Shown piece after piece: positions 9,902 through 17,627 of a DNA stretch of 64,000 bases. Within the stretch, counting starts at the first letter, position 1, and each line of letters starts with the position of its first letter. The position numbers and the translations under genes are program-made. Location of the stretch: contig LT549889.1 in NCBI GenBank assembly GCA_900078775.1, positions 3,162,001 through 3,226,000 on the forward strand. Direction: 5' to 3'. The notes under the pieces are model-generated. The model had not been told where the DNA came from, made no database searches, and saw only the letters and a list, made by a program, of their open reading frames with translations. The DNA comes from Mycolicibacterium aurum (GTDB lineage: Bacteria; Actinomycetota; Actinomycetes; Mycobacteriales; Mycobacteriaceae).

Positions 9902-10636
9902 ATGACGTCTGTCAAGGGATCGGTGCCAAGCTCAGGGCCCGAATCGGAAGTCGCGCCGGCGGTGCGCCCCGCGGCCGGTTCGCAGACGCTCGCCCGTGGG
10001 CTCTCCGCTCTGCAGGCGGTGGCCAGCGCGCCCGCGGGCGTCACGGCGGCCGAGGTCGCCGACTTCGTCGGAGTGCACCGGACCATCGCCTACCGACTGC
10101 TCAGCACACTGGCCCAGGCCCGCTTCGTGACCAAGGGCTCCGACGGTAAGTACCGGCCGGCCGCCGCGCTGGCCGTCCTGGGCGCGTCCTTCGACAACAA
10201 CATCCGCCAGTTGGCCGTGCCCACCCTGCGGATGTTGGCCGACGACCTGGGCAGCACGGTCTCGCTGCTGGTGGCCGAGGGCGATCAACAGGTCGCCATC
10301 GCCGTCATCGTCCCGACGCTGGTCTTCTACCAACTGTCCTTCCACGAGGGCAGCCGGCATCCGCTGGAGCGCGGCGCCGCGGGCGCGGCACTGCTGGCCA
10401 GCATGCCGCCGCGGCCGGGTGAACGCGAACTCGTCTGCCGGGCCCGGGAACAGGGCTGGGTCATCACACACGGCGAGATCGAACCGGACACTTACGGATT
10501 GGCGGTTCCGGTCCGCCGTCGCCCGCCATCGCCGCCGACCTGCATCAACCTCATCTCCCACCGCGAGGACGTCGTGCTCAACGGGCGCGATGCGGTGGTG
10601 CGTGCGGCCAAACAACTCTCCGACATCCTCAGTTGA
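9902..10636 (+). CDS. IclR family transcriptional regulator
   Basis: A 244-residue regulator with the IclR plan. A winged helix-turn-helix fills residues about 28-90 (LARGLSALQAV, then VTAAEVADFVGVHRTIAYRLLSTL), and a C-terminal effector domain begins near residue 100 (LRMLADDLGSTVSLLVAEGDQ). Like MhpR and other IclR members of aromatic pathways, it is divergent from the operon it probably controls, across the 112-base gap. The 3' end overlaps the possible TTG start of the next gene. The last about 40 residues (NLISHRED) are short for the family's usual conserved ending, so effector recognition may differ. The ligand is unknown. Confidence 0.88.
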   Translation: MTSVKGSVPSSGPESEVAPAVRPAAGSQTLARGLSALQAVASAPAGVTAAEVADFVGVHRTIAYRLLSTLAQARFVTKGSDGKYRPAAALAVLGASFDNNIRQLAVPTLRMLADDLGSTVSLLVAEGDQQVAIAVIVPTLVFYQLSFHEGSRHPLERGAAGAALLASMPPRPGERELVCRAREQGWVITHGEIEPDTYGLAVPVRRRPPSPPTCINLISHREDVVLNGRDAVVRAAKQLSDILS

Positions 10637-10647
10637 CCGGAAGGACT

Positions 10648-12285
10648 GTGGCAGTGCCCGATTCAGACACCACCTGGGACCAGGAGTACGACGTCGTCGT
10701 CCTCGGCAGCGGCGGCGCCGGACTGTCCGCGGCACTGACCGCCGCGACCAACGGCGCCCGGGTGGCGGTGTTCGAGAAGGCGCCCACCGTCGGTGGCACC
10801 ACCGCGGTGTCCGGTGGCATCACCTGGATCCCCGCGCACAACCGGCTGGCGGGCACCGAATTGTCGGTCGAGGATGCGCTGGCCTATCTGGAGGCGCAGT
10901 CCCTTGGGGCGATGGACCGCGATCTCGTCGAGACGTTCGTGCGAACCGGGCCGGCGATGCTGGACTATCTGGAACAGCACAGCGATCTGCGGTTCGACAT
11001 CGCCGAGGGTTTCCCGGATTACAAGCCCGAACTGCCCGGCGGACGGCCCGCGGGTGGACGGTCACTGGCCGCCGCACCGTTCGACCTGGCCGAGCTCGGT
11101 GACTGGGCCGGCCGCATCACCGCCTTCCCGGTGGACTTCAGCAACGTCGGCATCGACGCCGAGACCCGCGCCCGCATCCACGCCGCGGCCGACGGTCTCG
11201 AGGGTGACTACTGTGTGGCCGGCGCCGCGCTGATCGCCGGACTGCTCAAGGGCCTGCTGGACCGCGGCATCACCCCGGCCACCGAGGCCCCCGCGGTGGA
11301 GCTGTTCGGCTCGGCCGAGGGCATCACCGGGGTGCGGATCCGGCAGCACGGCAAGGACATCCGGGTCCGTGCCCGGCAGGGGGTGATCCTCGGGACCGGC
11401 GGATTCGAATGGGATCCCCGGCTCGTCGACGCCTATCTGCGCGGCCCGATGCGCGGGGCGGTATCCCCGCCGAACAACACCGGTGACGGGCTGCGGATGG
11501 CGATGGCGCACGGGGCCGACCTGGCCAACATGGGCGAAGCCTGGTGGGTGCCGATCGTGCAGATCCCGGGTGACACGCTCGGCGGGCACCCGCGCAGCCG
11601 CAGTGTGCGCCTGGAACGCACCCGGCCGCGCAGCATCATCGTCAACCGGGCCGGCAAGCGCTTCCTCAACGAGGCCGGCGAGTACAACTCGATGGCCGGG
11701 CCATTCCACCAACTCGATCCCCGCGCCGGCTACGTCAACGACCCGGCCTGGATCGTCTTCGATGCCCAGCACCTCAAGCGCTACGGGTTCCTCGGGGTGG
11801 AACCGGACGCACCGGCCCCGGACTGGTTCAACGAATCGGCGAGCCTCGATGAGCTCAGCGACAGGATCGGCGTCGCCGCCGACGGGCTGCGCCGCACGGT
11901 CGAGGCCTGGAATGCCAATGTGGCCGACGAGGTCGATCCCGACTTCGGCCGGGGCGCAAGCGCGTACGACGGGTACTGGGGTGATCCCACGGCCCCGACG
12001 CCGGCACTGCAAACCCTCGGCCCGCTGGACACCGCACCGTTCTACGCAGTCCCGGTGGCCGTCGGCGCGATGGGCACCAAGGGCGGCCCGCGTACCGACC
12101 GCGACGGCCGGGTGCTGCACGTCAGCGGCAAGGTGATCCCCGGGCTGTTCGCCGCGGGCAATGCGATGGCCGGGGTGACCGGGAAGGCCTACGGCGGGGC
12201 CGGCGGCACGCTGGGTCCGGCCATGACGTTCGGGTATCGCAGCGGGTACGCCGCCGCCACCGGCGAATCCGCCCCCATCCCATAG
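10648..12285 (+). CDS. Second KstD-like FAD-dependent oxidoreductase
   Basis: A flavoprotein of about 545 residues, homologous to the gene at 4634-6361. It has the FAD loop VLGSGGAGLSAALTA near residue 18, VGGTTAVSGGITWIP near residue 50, GFPDYKPELPGG near residue 120 and [17 protein letters not shown] at the C-terminus, keeping the Tyr-x3-Gly pair of KstD enzymes. It probably desaturates a cyclic ketone or dehydrogenates a ring acyl-CoA. I prefer the GTG at 10648 (or the one at 10654) because GGAAGG lies just upstream; the frame also opens with a TTG at 10633 that overlaps the iclR stop but has no ribosome site. It is probably cotranscribed with iclR. A strong hairpin follows its stop. Confidence 0.82.
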   Translation: MAVPDSDTTWDQEYDVVVLGSGGAGLSAALTAATNGARVAVFEKAPTVGGTTAVSGGITWIPAHNRLAGTELSVEDALAYLEAQSLGAMDRDLVETFVRTGPAMLDYLEQHSDLRFDIAEGFPDYKPELPGGRPAGGRSLAAAPFDLAELGDWAGRITAFPVDFSNVGIDAETRARIHAAADGLEGDYCVAGAALIAGLLKGLLDRGITPATEAPAVELFGSAEGITGVRIRQHGKDIRVRARQGVILGTGGFEWDPRLVDAYLRGPMRGAVSPPNNTGDGLRMAMAHGADLANMGEAWWVPIVQIPGDTLGGHPRSRSVRLERTRPRSIIVNRAGKRFLNEAGEYNSMAGPFHQLDPRAGYVNDPAWIVFDAQHLKRYGFLGVEPDAPAPDWFNESASLDELSDRIGVAADGLRRTVEAWNANVADEVDPDFGRGASAYDGYWGDPTAPTPALQTLGPLDTAPFYAVPVAVGAMGTKGGPRTDRDGRVLHVSGKVIPGLFAAGNAMAGVTGKAYGGAGGTLGPAMTFGYRSGYAAATGESAPIP

Positions 12286-12337
12286 CGATTTGAGGAGTCT
12301 TAGCCGGACTCATTCCGGCTGAGACTCCACAAATCGC
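12285..12337. terminator. Long hairpin, bidirectional terminator between convergent genes
   Basis: A near-perfect inverted repeat fills the gap between the KstD-like gene and the convergent enoyl-CoA hydratase gene. The left arm is GCGATTTG, GGAGTCT, AGCCGGA and the right arm is TCCGGCT, AGACTCC, AAATCGC, with single-base mismatches and a five-base loop (CTCAT). The stem is about 23 bp. Its place and symmetry suit termination from both sides. Confidence 0.8.
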
Positions 12338-12344
12338 GCAGGTT

Positions 12345-13244
12345 CTAGGGCTGGTCCTTGACCGCGGGCTTCGGCGGCTCGGCGGTGCGCCAGTCGATCA
12401 GCCCGTCCTCGGCCAGACCGACCGGGAAGCCGTTCTCGTGCACCTGCGCCCAGTGGCTGTGGTTCAACTCGTGCAGGGTGAAGCAGGCGTTCAGCGAGTT
12501 GTAGAAGCCCTGGTTGTCCTGGGTCTGGTTCACCGACTCCTTGATCAGCAGCGCGGCCATGGTCGGGACCTGGGCGATACGGCGGGCGAATTCCAGTGTT
12601 TTGTCCGCCAGTTCGTCGGCCGGGAAGATCTTCGACACCATGCCCAGCTGGTGGGCCTCCTCGACCGACAGCGTGTCACCGGTCAGCATCAGCTCTTTGG
12701 TCTTGCGGGCGCCGAATTCCCATGGGTGCGCGAAGTATTCGACACCGCACATACCCAGCCGGGTGCCGACGACGTCGGTGAACCGGGTGTTGTCGGCCGC
12801 GACGATCAGATCGCAGGACCACATCAGCATCAGGGCGGCGGCATAGACGTCACCGTGCACCGAGGCCACCGTGATCTTGCGCAGATTGCGCCAGCGCCGG
12901 GTGTTCTCGAAGTAGTGATGCCATTCCTGCAGCATCAGGCTCTCCGCGCCCTTGCGCGTCCCGCCGTTGACCGTGAAGCTCGGATGCTGGTCCGGCCCGG
13001 GCATGTATTCCGAGCGCTGCACCTTCGATCCGACGTCGTGGCCGGCGGAGAACATCGGGCCGTTGCCGCCGAGGATCACCACCCGCACCGTATCGTCGGC
13101 CTCGGCTCGCAGGAACGCATCGTGCAGTTCGACCAGCATGCCGCGGTTCTGCGCATTCCGGGCCTCCGGCCGGTTGAGCATGATCCGGGCGATGGTGCCC
13201 TCGTCGAGGGTTTCGTAGGTCACGAAGCGGTAGTCGTCAGCCAT
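12345..13244 (-). CDS. Enoyl-CoA hydratase/isomerase family protein
   Basis: A 299-residue crotonase-fold protein. The first oxyanion-hole segment is GPMFSAGHDVGSKV near residue 62 and the second is ASVHGDVYAAALMLMWSCDLIVAADN near residue 125. It opens with a typical ARIMLNRPEARNAQNRGM. An insertion (QRSEYMPGPDQHPSFTVNGG) after the first loop is longer than in standard short-chain hydratases and suggests a bulky acyl group. In the second loop the usual catalytic Glu positions are replaced (GMCGVEYFAHPWEFG), so hydratase, isomerase or lyase activity cannot be decided. It is a single gene in a divergent/convergent setting; upstream lies the 129-base gap with a hairpin. Confidence 0.85.
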   Translation of the reverse strand: MADDYRFVTYETLDEGTIARIMLNRPEARNAQNRGMLVELHDAFLRAEADDTVRVVILGGNGPMFSAGHDVGSKVQRSEYMPGPDQHPSFTVNGGTRKGAESLMLQEWHHYFENTRRWRNLRKITVASVHGDVYAAALMLMWSCDLIVAADNTRFTDVVGTRLGMCGVEYFAHPWEFGARKTKELMLTGDTLSVEEAHQLGMVSKIFPADELADKTLEFARRIAQVPTMAALLIKESVNQTQDNQGFYNSLNACFTLHELNHSHWAQVHENGFPVGLAEDGLIDWRTAEPPKPAVKDQP

Positions 13245-13303
13245 GAATCGGACTCTATTCCTTGAAGAATGCTGTTACCGGACGGGCCCGTCGTTTCGCG
13301 AGA

Positions 13304-13351
13304 AGACGCGAATGGCCGCTGATTCCGCTGAAAATGCGGCCATTCACGTCT
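13304..13351. repeat. Intergenic hairpin repeat, copy 1
   Basis: An inverted repeat with arms AGACG-GAATGGCCGC and GCGGCCATTC-CGTCT (one mismatch each side) around a loop of 16 bases. It lies between the 3' end of the thiolase-like gene and the 5' end of the enoyl-CoA hydratase gene, both on the minus strand, so it may terminate the former. A closely similar sequence lies in the opposite orientation at 17552-17605. Confidence 0.65.
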
Positions 13352-13373
13352 GTTCGCCGGAGATCGGGAGGGA

Positions 13374-14519
13374 CTAGAGCGAGAGGATGGTTGCCGATGC
13401 GGTGCCGGGGGCGCCGTACACCTGAGCCAACCCGACCCGCGGATTTCCCGGGACCTGGCGCTCCCCCGCCTCGCCGCGCAACTGGCGGACCAGCTCGTGC
13501 ATCTGGCGCAGACCGGATGCACCGATCGGTTCACCGTTGGCGATCAGACCGCCGTCGGTGTTGACCGGGATCCGGCCGCTGATCTCGGTGGCACCGTCGA
13601 TCAGCATCTTCTCCTGGTCGCCGTCGGCACACAGTCCGGTCTCGGCCATGTGGATGACCTCGGCGCCGGCGTCGGTGTCCTGCAGCTGTGCGATGTCGAC
13701 GTCCTCGGGCCCGATTCCGGCGGCCTCGTAGGCGGCCTTGGCGGCGTACACCGTCGGCGAGTCATCCTCGTCCAGCGGCGCGGAGGTGGCGTGCACCTCG
13801 TAGGCGCCGAAGGTGCGGGTGCGAATCTCGCTGGCGCGCACGTAGACCGGCTTGTCGGTGTACTTGTGCGCGATATCGGCGCGGCACATGATCACCGCGG
13901 CGGCACCCTCGTCCGGTGCGCAGAACATGTACTGGCGCAGCGGGTAGTTCAGCACCGGTGAGGCCATGATCTCCTCGACGGAAATCTCCTTGCGCCGAAA
14001 CGCATTCGGGTTCAGCTCCCCGTTGCGGAAGTTCTTGTTGGCCACCCGCGCCAGCGTCTCCTCGGAGATGCCGTGCTTATGGATGTAGTGGTTGGCCTTG
14101 ATGCCGAAGAACTTGGTGGTGACGAACTGGCCGTTGTTGGCGTACCACTGCGGCAGGGCGAGCTTGGCCGGATCGTCGGTGAACGCGCCGCGCGGGTGCT
14201 TGTCCAGGCCGACGGCGATCCCGATGTCGTACTTGCCCAGCCGGATGGTGTCCGCGGTCTGTTGGATGGCGCTGGCCGAGGTGGCGCAGGCGTTGAACAC
14301 ATTGGTGAAGGTGATGCCGGTCAGCCCGACCAGGCGCGTCACGGCGTCCGGGTTGGACACCTCATAACTGCCGCCGAAACCGAACTGGATGTCCTGCCAC
14401 TCCACGCCGGCGTCCTGCAGTGCGCCCTGGATCGCCTCGGCGCCCATCTCCATGGCGGTCTTGTCGAAGCGGCCGAACGGGTGGATACCGACGCCGATGA
14501 TGGCTACGTCATTGGTCAT
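13374..14519 (-). CDS. Thiolase-like protein (SCP-x/Ltp type), probable acyl-CoA aldolase subunit
   Basis: A 381-residue thiolase-fold protein starting MTNDVAIIGVGIHPFG. A Cys lies at the usual nucleophile position (NACATSAS, Cys78), but the catalytic His of the GHP motif is Glu (GEPIGASG, Glu330), and the C-terminal Cys-Gly motif is absent. The body (KHGISEETLARVANKN, LNPNAFRRKEIS) is that of the SCP-x/lipid-transfer group. I chose the ATG at 14519; the frame runs on to 14879 but that extension lies over the DUF35 gene and reads as shadow sequence. It is 14 bases downstream of the DUF35 gene. In steroid side-chain breakdown, Ltp2 with a DUF35 partner is a retro-aldolase rather than a thiolase. 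This pair probably works likewise, which is inferred. Confidence 0.85.
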   Translation of the reverse strand: MTNDVAIIGVGIHPFGRFDKTAMEMGAEAIQGALQDAGVEWQDIQFGFGGSYEVSNPDAVTRLVGLTGITFTNVFNACATSASAIQQTADTIRLGKYDIGIAVGLDKHPRGAFTDDPAKLALPQWYANNGQFVTTKFFGIKANHYIHKHGISEETLARVANKNFRNGELNPNAFRRKEISVEEIMASPVLNYPLRQYMFCAPDEGAAAVIMCRADIAHKYTDKPVYVRASEIRTRTFGAYEVHATSAPLDEDDSPTVYAAKAAYEAAGIGPEDVDIAQLQDTDAGAEVIHMAETGLCADGDQEKMLIDGATEISGRIPVNTDGGLIANGEPIGASGLRQMHELVRQLRGEAGERQVPGNPRVGLAQVYGAPGTASATILSL

Positions 14520-14533
14520 GTCTAACAGCCTCT

Positions 14534-14947
14534 CTAGACCGGCTTGAACCAGAAGGTGACGAGCTCGTCGCCCTCGGCATCGGTGGCGAACGGCGCCATG
14601 GTCAGCTCCACCTCCATGCCGAATTTCAGCTTCGCGGGATCGCTCTCGGTGAGCCGGCCCTCGACACGGATCAGGTCGCCCAGTTGCACCAGTCCGACGC
14701 CGAACGGTTCGAAGTCCTTGCCGGTGGGTCCGGCGTACGGGGCGCCGGGCGGGAATCCCTGCGTGGTCCAGGCGACAACGGTGCCGCGCCTGGGCAGCAG
14801 CAGGTCCGACATCTCGGACTTGCTGCACTTGGGGCAGTGCTGCTGACGCGGGAACGTCGTGGCGGAACAGGCACCGCACTGGCTGCCGATGAGCTGCGGA
14901 TTCTCATCGGGCCAGGTGGAGATCTCGGGGGCAAGCGCCTTCTGCAT
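14534..14947 (-). CDS. Zn-ribbon/OB-fold DUF35 protein, partner of the thiolase-like protein
   Basis: A 137-residue protein with an N-terminal zinc ribbon (Cys24, Cys27, Cys38, Cys41) followed by an OB-fold (RRGTVVAWTTQGFPPGAPYAG, then FGVGLVQLG and RVEGRLTE). DUF35 proteins bind acyl-CoA and form complexes with thiolase-fold enzymes, for example in Ltp2 aldolase and MaoC-like hydratase systems. It is the first gene of a two-gene operon with the thiolase-like gene 14 bases downstream. The upstream gap holds an AT-rich stretch with a near-palindrome at 14970. Confidence 0.88.
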   Translation of the reverse strand: MQKALAPEISTWPDENPQLIGSQCGACSATTFPRQQHCPKCSKSEMSDLLLPRRGTVVAWTTQGFPPGAPYAGPTGKDFEPFGVGLVQLGDLIRVEGRLTESDPAKLKFGMEVELTMAPFATDAEGDELVTFWFKPV

Positions 14948-14969
14948 CAGGCTCCTCGGCTACCAGGAA

Positions 14970-14987
14970 GAATTCATTAACGAATTC
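14970..14987. promoter_or_regulatory. Near-palindrome upstream of the DUF35 operon
   Basis: GAATTC-ATTAAC-GAATTC is symmetric at 16 of 18 positions and lies 22 bases before the DUF35 start, within the only AT-rich stretch of this gap. A half-site ATTCTC at 15020-15025 also lies here. The symmetry suggests a dimeric repressor site overlapping the promoter. Confidence 0.45.
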
Positions 14988-15023
14988 GTACAATAACATT
15001 TCGCGCAATCGGAAACCATATTC

Positions 15024-15902
15024 TCATCGAGGTCTGACCTGCGCCGCGTCCAGCAGTCGGGTGGCCGCCGCATAGACGTCGATGTCACCGTCGACCACAC
15101 CGGAGGCCAGGGCGGCCAGGCCCGGATGGGACTGCAGCGCACTCTGCGCGAGCGACAGGATCTGCAGCCGCGCCCGCACGGCCCGGCGCTCGGCGGAGTC
15201 GGCCCGATGGTGGGCGTCGATCGCGGCGACCAACTCCTCGATGCCGGTGCCATCGGCGGCGATCAGCTTGAAGATCGGCAATCCGGTCTCGATGTGGAGG
15301 TCCCGGGCGGTCTGATCCGCCCCGTCCCGGTCGGCCTTGTTCACCACGATGATGTCGGCGATCTCCAGCAGGCCGGCCTTGGCGGCCTGAATCGCGTCCC
15401 CCGCGCCCGGATTCAAAATGGCCACCGTCGGATCCGCGACGGCGGCGATCTCGATCTCGGACTGACCCACCCCCACCGTCTCCAGCACGACGATGTCGTA
15501 GCGCAGCGCGGCCAGCAGCCGGATGGCGGCCGGCACCGCGGCGGCCAGTCCGCCCAGATGCCCGCGGGTGGCCACCGACCGGATCATCACGCCCGCGTCG
15601 TTGATGTGTGCGGCCATCCGGATCCGGTCCCCGAGCAGCGCTCCCCCGCTGTACGGCGAGGAGGGGTCCACGGCCAGCACCGCGACCCGCAGGCCCGCCG
15701 ACCGGTAGGCCGACACCAGCACCGCGACGGTGGTCGACTTCCCGGCGCCCGGCGGCCCGGTGATGCCGACGGTGCGCACCGTCGCCGGGGGCAGTGCGGC
15801 GAGCACCTCGTCGCGGCGGTCGCTTTCGACCAGACTCAGCAGCCGGCCCGCGGCGCGGACCGAGCCGCCGCGTGCGGCGTGCAGAAGTTCATCGATGTCC
15901 AT
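15024..15902 (-). CDS. meaB: MeaB/ArgK-type GTPase, chaperone of a B12-dependent mutase
   Basis: A 292-residue G3E-class GTPase. Walker A is GPPGAGKST near residues 49-57, the family signature DPSSPYSGGALLGDRIRM is near residue 79, the HINDAGVMIRSVATRGHLGG switch region follows, and the base-recognition motif is NKAD near residue 188. MeaB proteins load and protect adenosylcobalamin on methylmalonyl-CoA-type mutases. M. tuberculosis keeps its own copy next to mutAB elsewhere. A copy here, 6 kb from the unusual mutase at 21843-23432, suggests a dedicated chaperone. The protein lacks the long N-terminal arm of some homologues (about 330 residues). Confidence 0.9.
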   Translation of the reverse strand: MDIDELLHAARGGSVRAAGRLLSLVESDRRDEVLAALPPATVRTVGITGPPGAGKSTTVAVLVSAYRSAGLRVAVLAVDPSSPYSGGALLGDRIRMAAHINDAGVMIRSVATRGHLGGLAAAVPAAIRLLAALRYDIVVLETVGVGQSEIEIAAVADPTVAILNPGAGDAIQAAKAGLLEIADIIVVNKADRDGADQTARDLHIETGLPIFKLIAADGTGIEELVAAIDAHHRADSAERRAVRARLQILSLAQSALQSHPGLAALASGVVDGDIDVYAAATRLLDAAQVRPR

Positions 15903-15992
15903 CGGTTCAGACCCTAGGCGCGCCTGGGCAATTCACACACCGGGCGCCGGTCACGGCCTCAGGCATCGGATTCGCCCCTTTCAGACGGGTAT

Positions 15993-16007
15993 GAGAATGC
16001 TATTCTC
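15993..16007. promoter_or_regulatory. Palindrome GAGAAT-GCT-ATTCTC, candidate operator
   Basis: A perfect six-base inverted repeat with a three-base spacer, 37 bases before the SDR start at 16044 and in the gap shared with the divergent meaB. The same palindrome with a different spacer occurs at 19014-19028, and half-sites occur at 9827, 15020, 23459 and 23598, all in gaps of this cluster. Confidence 0.6.
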
Positions 16008-16043
16008 CCCTGCGAAGAGTCGTGGTTGCAAGGAGGCAGGTAC

Positions 16044-16808
16044 ATGGACATCGCCGGTAGCTCCGCACTGGTGGTCGGCGGCGCGGGCGGACTGGGCGAG
16101 GCGACCGTCCGCCGCCTGCACGCGGCCGGCGCCAAGGTCGTCATCGCCGACCTCGCCGACGAGAAGGGCCCTAAGCTCGCCGACGAACTCGGGGTGAAGT
16201 ACGTGCGCACCGACGCCACCTCCGAGGAGTCCGTCAACGCCGCCATCGCCGAGGCCGAAGCGCTTGCCCCGCTGCGCATCTCGGTCGACACCCACGGCGG
16301 TCCCGCCACCGGCGGCCGGCTGATCGGCAAGGACGGGTCACCGTTGGCACTGGACGGCTTCGAGACGACCATCAAGTTCTACCTGACCGCCGTGTTCAAT
16401 GTGCTGCGGTTGGCCGCCGCGGCCATCGCCCGGACCGAACCGCTGGCGGAGGGCGCCCGCGGCGTCATCGTCAACACCGCCTCCATCGCCGGCTACGAGG
16501 GCCAGATCGGCCAGTTGCCCTACGCCGCGGCCAAGGGCGGTGTGCTGGGCATGACGCTGGTCGCCGCACGCGACCTGTCCCCGTTGGGCATTCGGGTCAA
16601 CACCATCGCGCCGGGCACCATCAACACCCCGGCCTACGGCAAGGCCGCCGATCAACTGGAGCAGTACTGGTCCCCGCAGATCCCGTTCCCGAAGCGGATG
16701 GGCCGCTCGACCGAGTACGCTCAGCTGGCGCAGAGCATCATCGAGAACGACTACCTCAACGGCGAGATCATCCGCCTCGACGGAGCACTGCGGTTCCCGC
16801 CCAAGTGA
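16044..16808 (+). CDS. SDR family oxidoreductase (type II 3-hydroxyacyl-CoA dehydrogenase-like)
   Basis: A 254-residue SDR resembling the HSD10/type II 3-hydroxyacyl-CoA dehydrogenases. The cofactor loop is VGGAGGLGEA near residue 11, Asp in VIADLADEKG suggests NAD, the Ser is in VNTASIAGYEGQIG, and the Tyr-x-x-x-Lys is YAAAK near residue 155. The substrate loop NTPAYGKAADQLEQYW follows. The ATG at 16044 has AAGGAGG seven bases upstream; the in-frame start at 16026 lies inside that site. It overlaps the next SDR by four bases (GTGA). A GAGAAT palindrome lies in its promoter region. It probably carries out the 3-hydroxyacyl-CoA oxidation step of beta-oxidation. Confidence 0.88.
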   Translation: MDIAGSSALVVGGAGGLGEATVRRLHAAGAKVVIADLADEKGPKLADELGVKYVRTDATSEESVNAAIAEAEALAPLRISVDTHGGPATGGRLIGKDGSPLALDGFETTIKFYLTAVFNVLRLAAAAIARTEPLAEGARGVIVNTASIAGYEGQIGQLPYAAAKGGVLGMTLVAARDLSPLGIRVNTIAPGTINTPAYGKAADQLEQYWSPQIPFPKRMGRSTEYAQLAQSIIENDYLNGEIIRLDGALRFPPK

Positions 16809-17545
16809 CCCGGACACTCGGAGGCAAGACGGCGTTCGTAGCCGGCGCCAGCCGCGGTATCGGCGCGACCATCGCTCATGCGCTGGCCGCCGCCGGTGCC
16901 TCCGTCGCGGTCGCGGCGCGCTCCGAACAACCGGGCAGAATGCCCGGCACCATCGGTTCGGTGGCCGAGTCGATCCGGGCGCAGGGCGGCACCGCGCTCG
17001 CGGTGCCGTGCGACGTCACCAGCGAAAAATCCGTCGATGATGCGGTGTCCCAGACGGTTTCGACGTTCGGCGGCATCGACATCCTGGTGGCCAACGCCGG
17101 GGTGCTGTGGCTCGGCCCGGTCGAGAGCACCCCGCTGAAACGCTGGCAGTTGTGCCTGGATGTCAACCTGACCGGGGTGTTCCTGGTGACCAAGGCGGTC
17201 ATCCCGCACGTCCGCGCTCGCGGCGGCGGATCGCTGATCGCCATCACCACCACCGGTGTCGGGATGCCGGGCGCGAACGCCTACTGGGTGTCCAAGGCCG
17301 CCGCCGAGCGGCTGTATCTCGGGCTGGCCGCGGACCTGATGGCCGACAACATCGCGGTCAACTGCCTGAGCCCGTCGCGGGTGGTGCTCACCGAAGGCTG
17401 GCAGGCAGGCGGCATGGGCGTGCAGATCCCGCCGGAGATGGTGGAACCGCCCGAGGCGATGGGCCGGGCGGCGGTACTTCTGGCCGGACAGGACGCCGGG
17501 GGCGTCACCGGGACCGTGCAGCGTTCCGAGGAACTCACCCTCTGA
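16805..17545 (+). CDS. SDR family oxidoreductase
   Basis: A 246-residue SDR. The cofactor loop is AGASRGIG at residues 13-20, an Arg after strand 2 (VAARSEQPGRMPGTI) suggests NADP, NAGV is near residue 95, and the Tyr-x-x-x-Lys is YWVSK near residue 160. At the catalytic Ser position the sequence has Thr residues (AITTTGVG), so a Thr may stand in. The extended GRMPGTIGSVAES loop matches a group of SDRs found near acyl-CoA genes, like the one at 23652. It starts on a GTG that overlaps the stop of the upstream SDR. The substrate is unknown. Confidence 0.85.
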   Translation: MTRTLGGKTAFVAGASRGIGATIAHALAAAGASVAVAARSEQPGRMPGTIGSVAESIRAQGGTALAVPCDVTSEKSVDDAVSQTVSTFGGIDILVANAGVLWLGPVESTPLKRWQLCLDVNLTGVFLVTKAVIPHVRARGGGSLIAITTTGVGMPGANAYWVSKAAAERLYLGLAADLMADNIAVNCLSPSRVVLTEGWQAGGMGVQIPPEMVEPPEAMGRAAVLLAGQDAGGVTGTVQRSEELTL

Positions 17546-17551
17546 CCGCGA

Positions 17552-17605
17552 GCAGTCGTGAATAGCCGCATTCTCGCGGGTTTTCGCGACCATTGGCGTC
17601 TGCTC
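17552..17605. repeat. Intergenic hairpin repeat, copy 2 (inverted relative to copy 1)
   Basis: The sequence GCAG-CGTGAAT-GCCGCATT, then a variable centre, then CATT-GCGTCT, matches the reverse complement of the repeat at 13304-13351 over about 45 bases. Its stem is poorer than copy 1. It lies between two convergent genes, where a terminator would be expected. Confidence 0.5.
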
Positions 17606-17627
17606 TCCAGAGGAAGGTACCCCCAGC

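Noticed and set aside
4634..12285. Cholesterol ring-degradation cluster
   Set aside because: The KstD-like genes suggest it, but the extradiol enzyme is the MhpB (class III) type rather than HsaC, and no hsaA, hsaB, kshA or kstR genes are present.
14520..14879. N-terminal extension of the thiolase-like gene
   Set aside because: The extra residues are Arg-rich shadow sequence over the DUF35 gene. The conserved protein starts at MTNDVAIIGVG.
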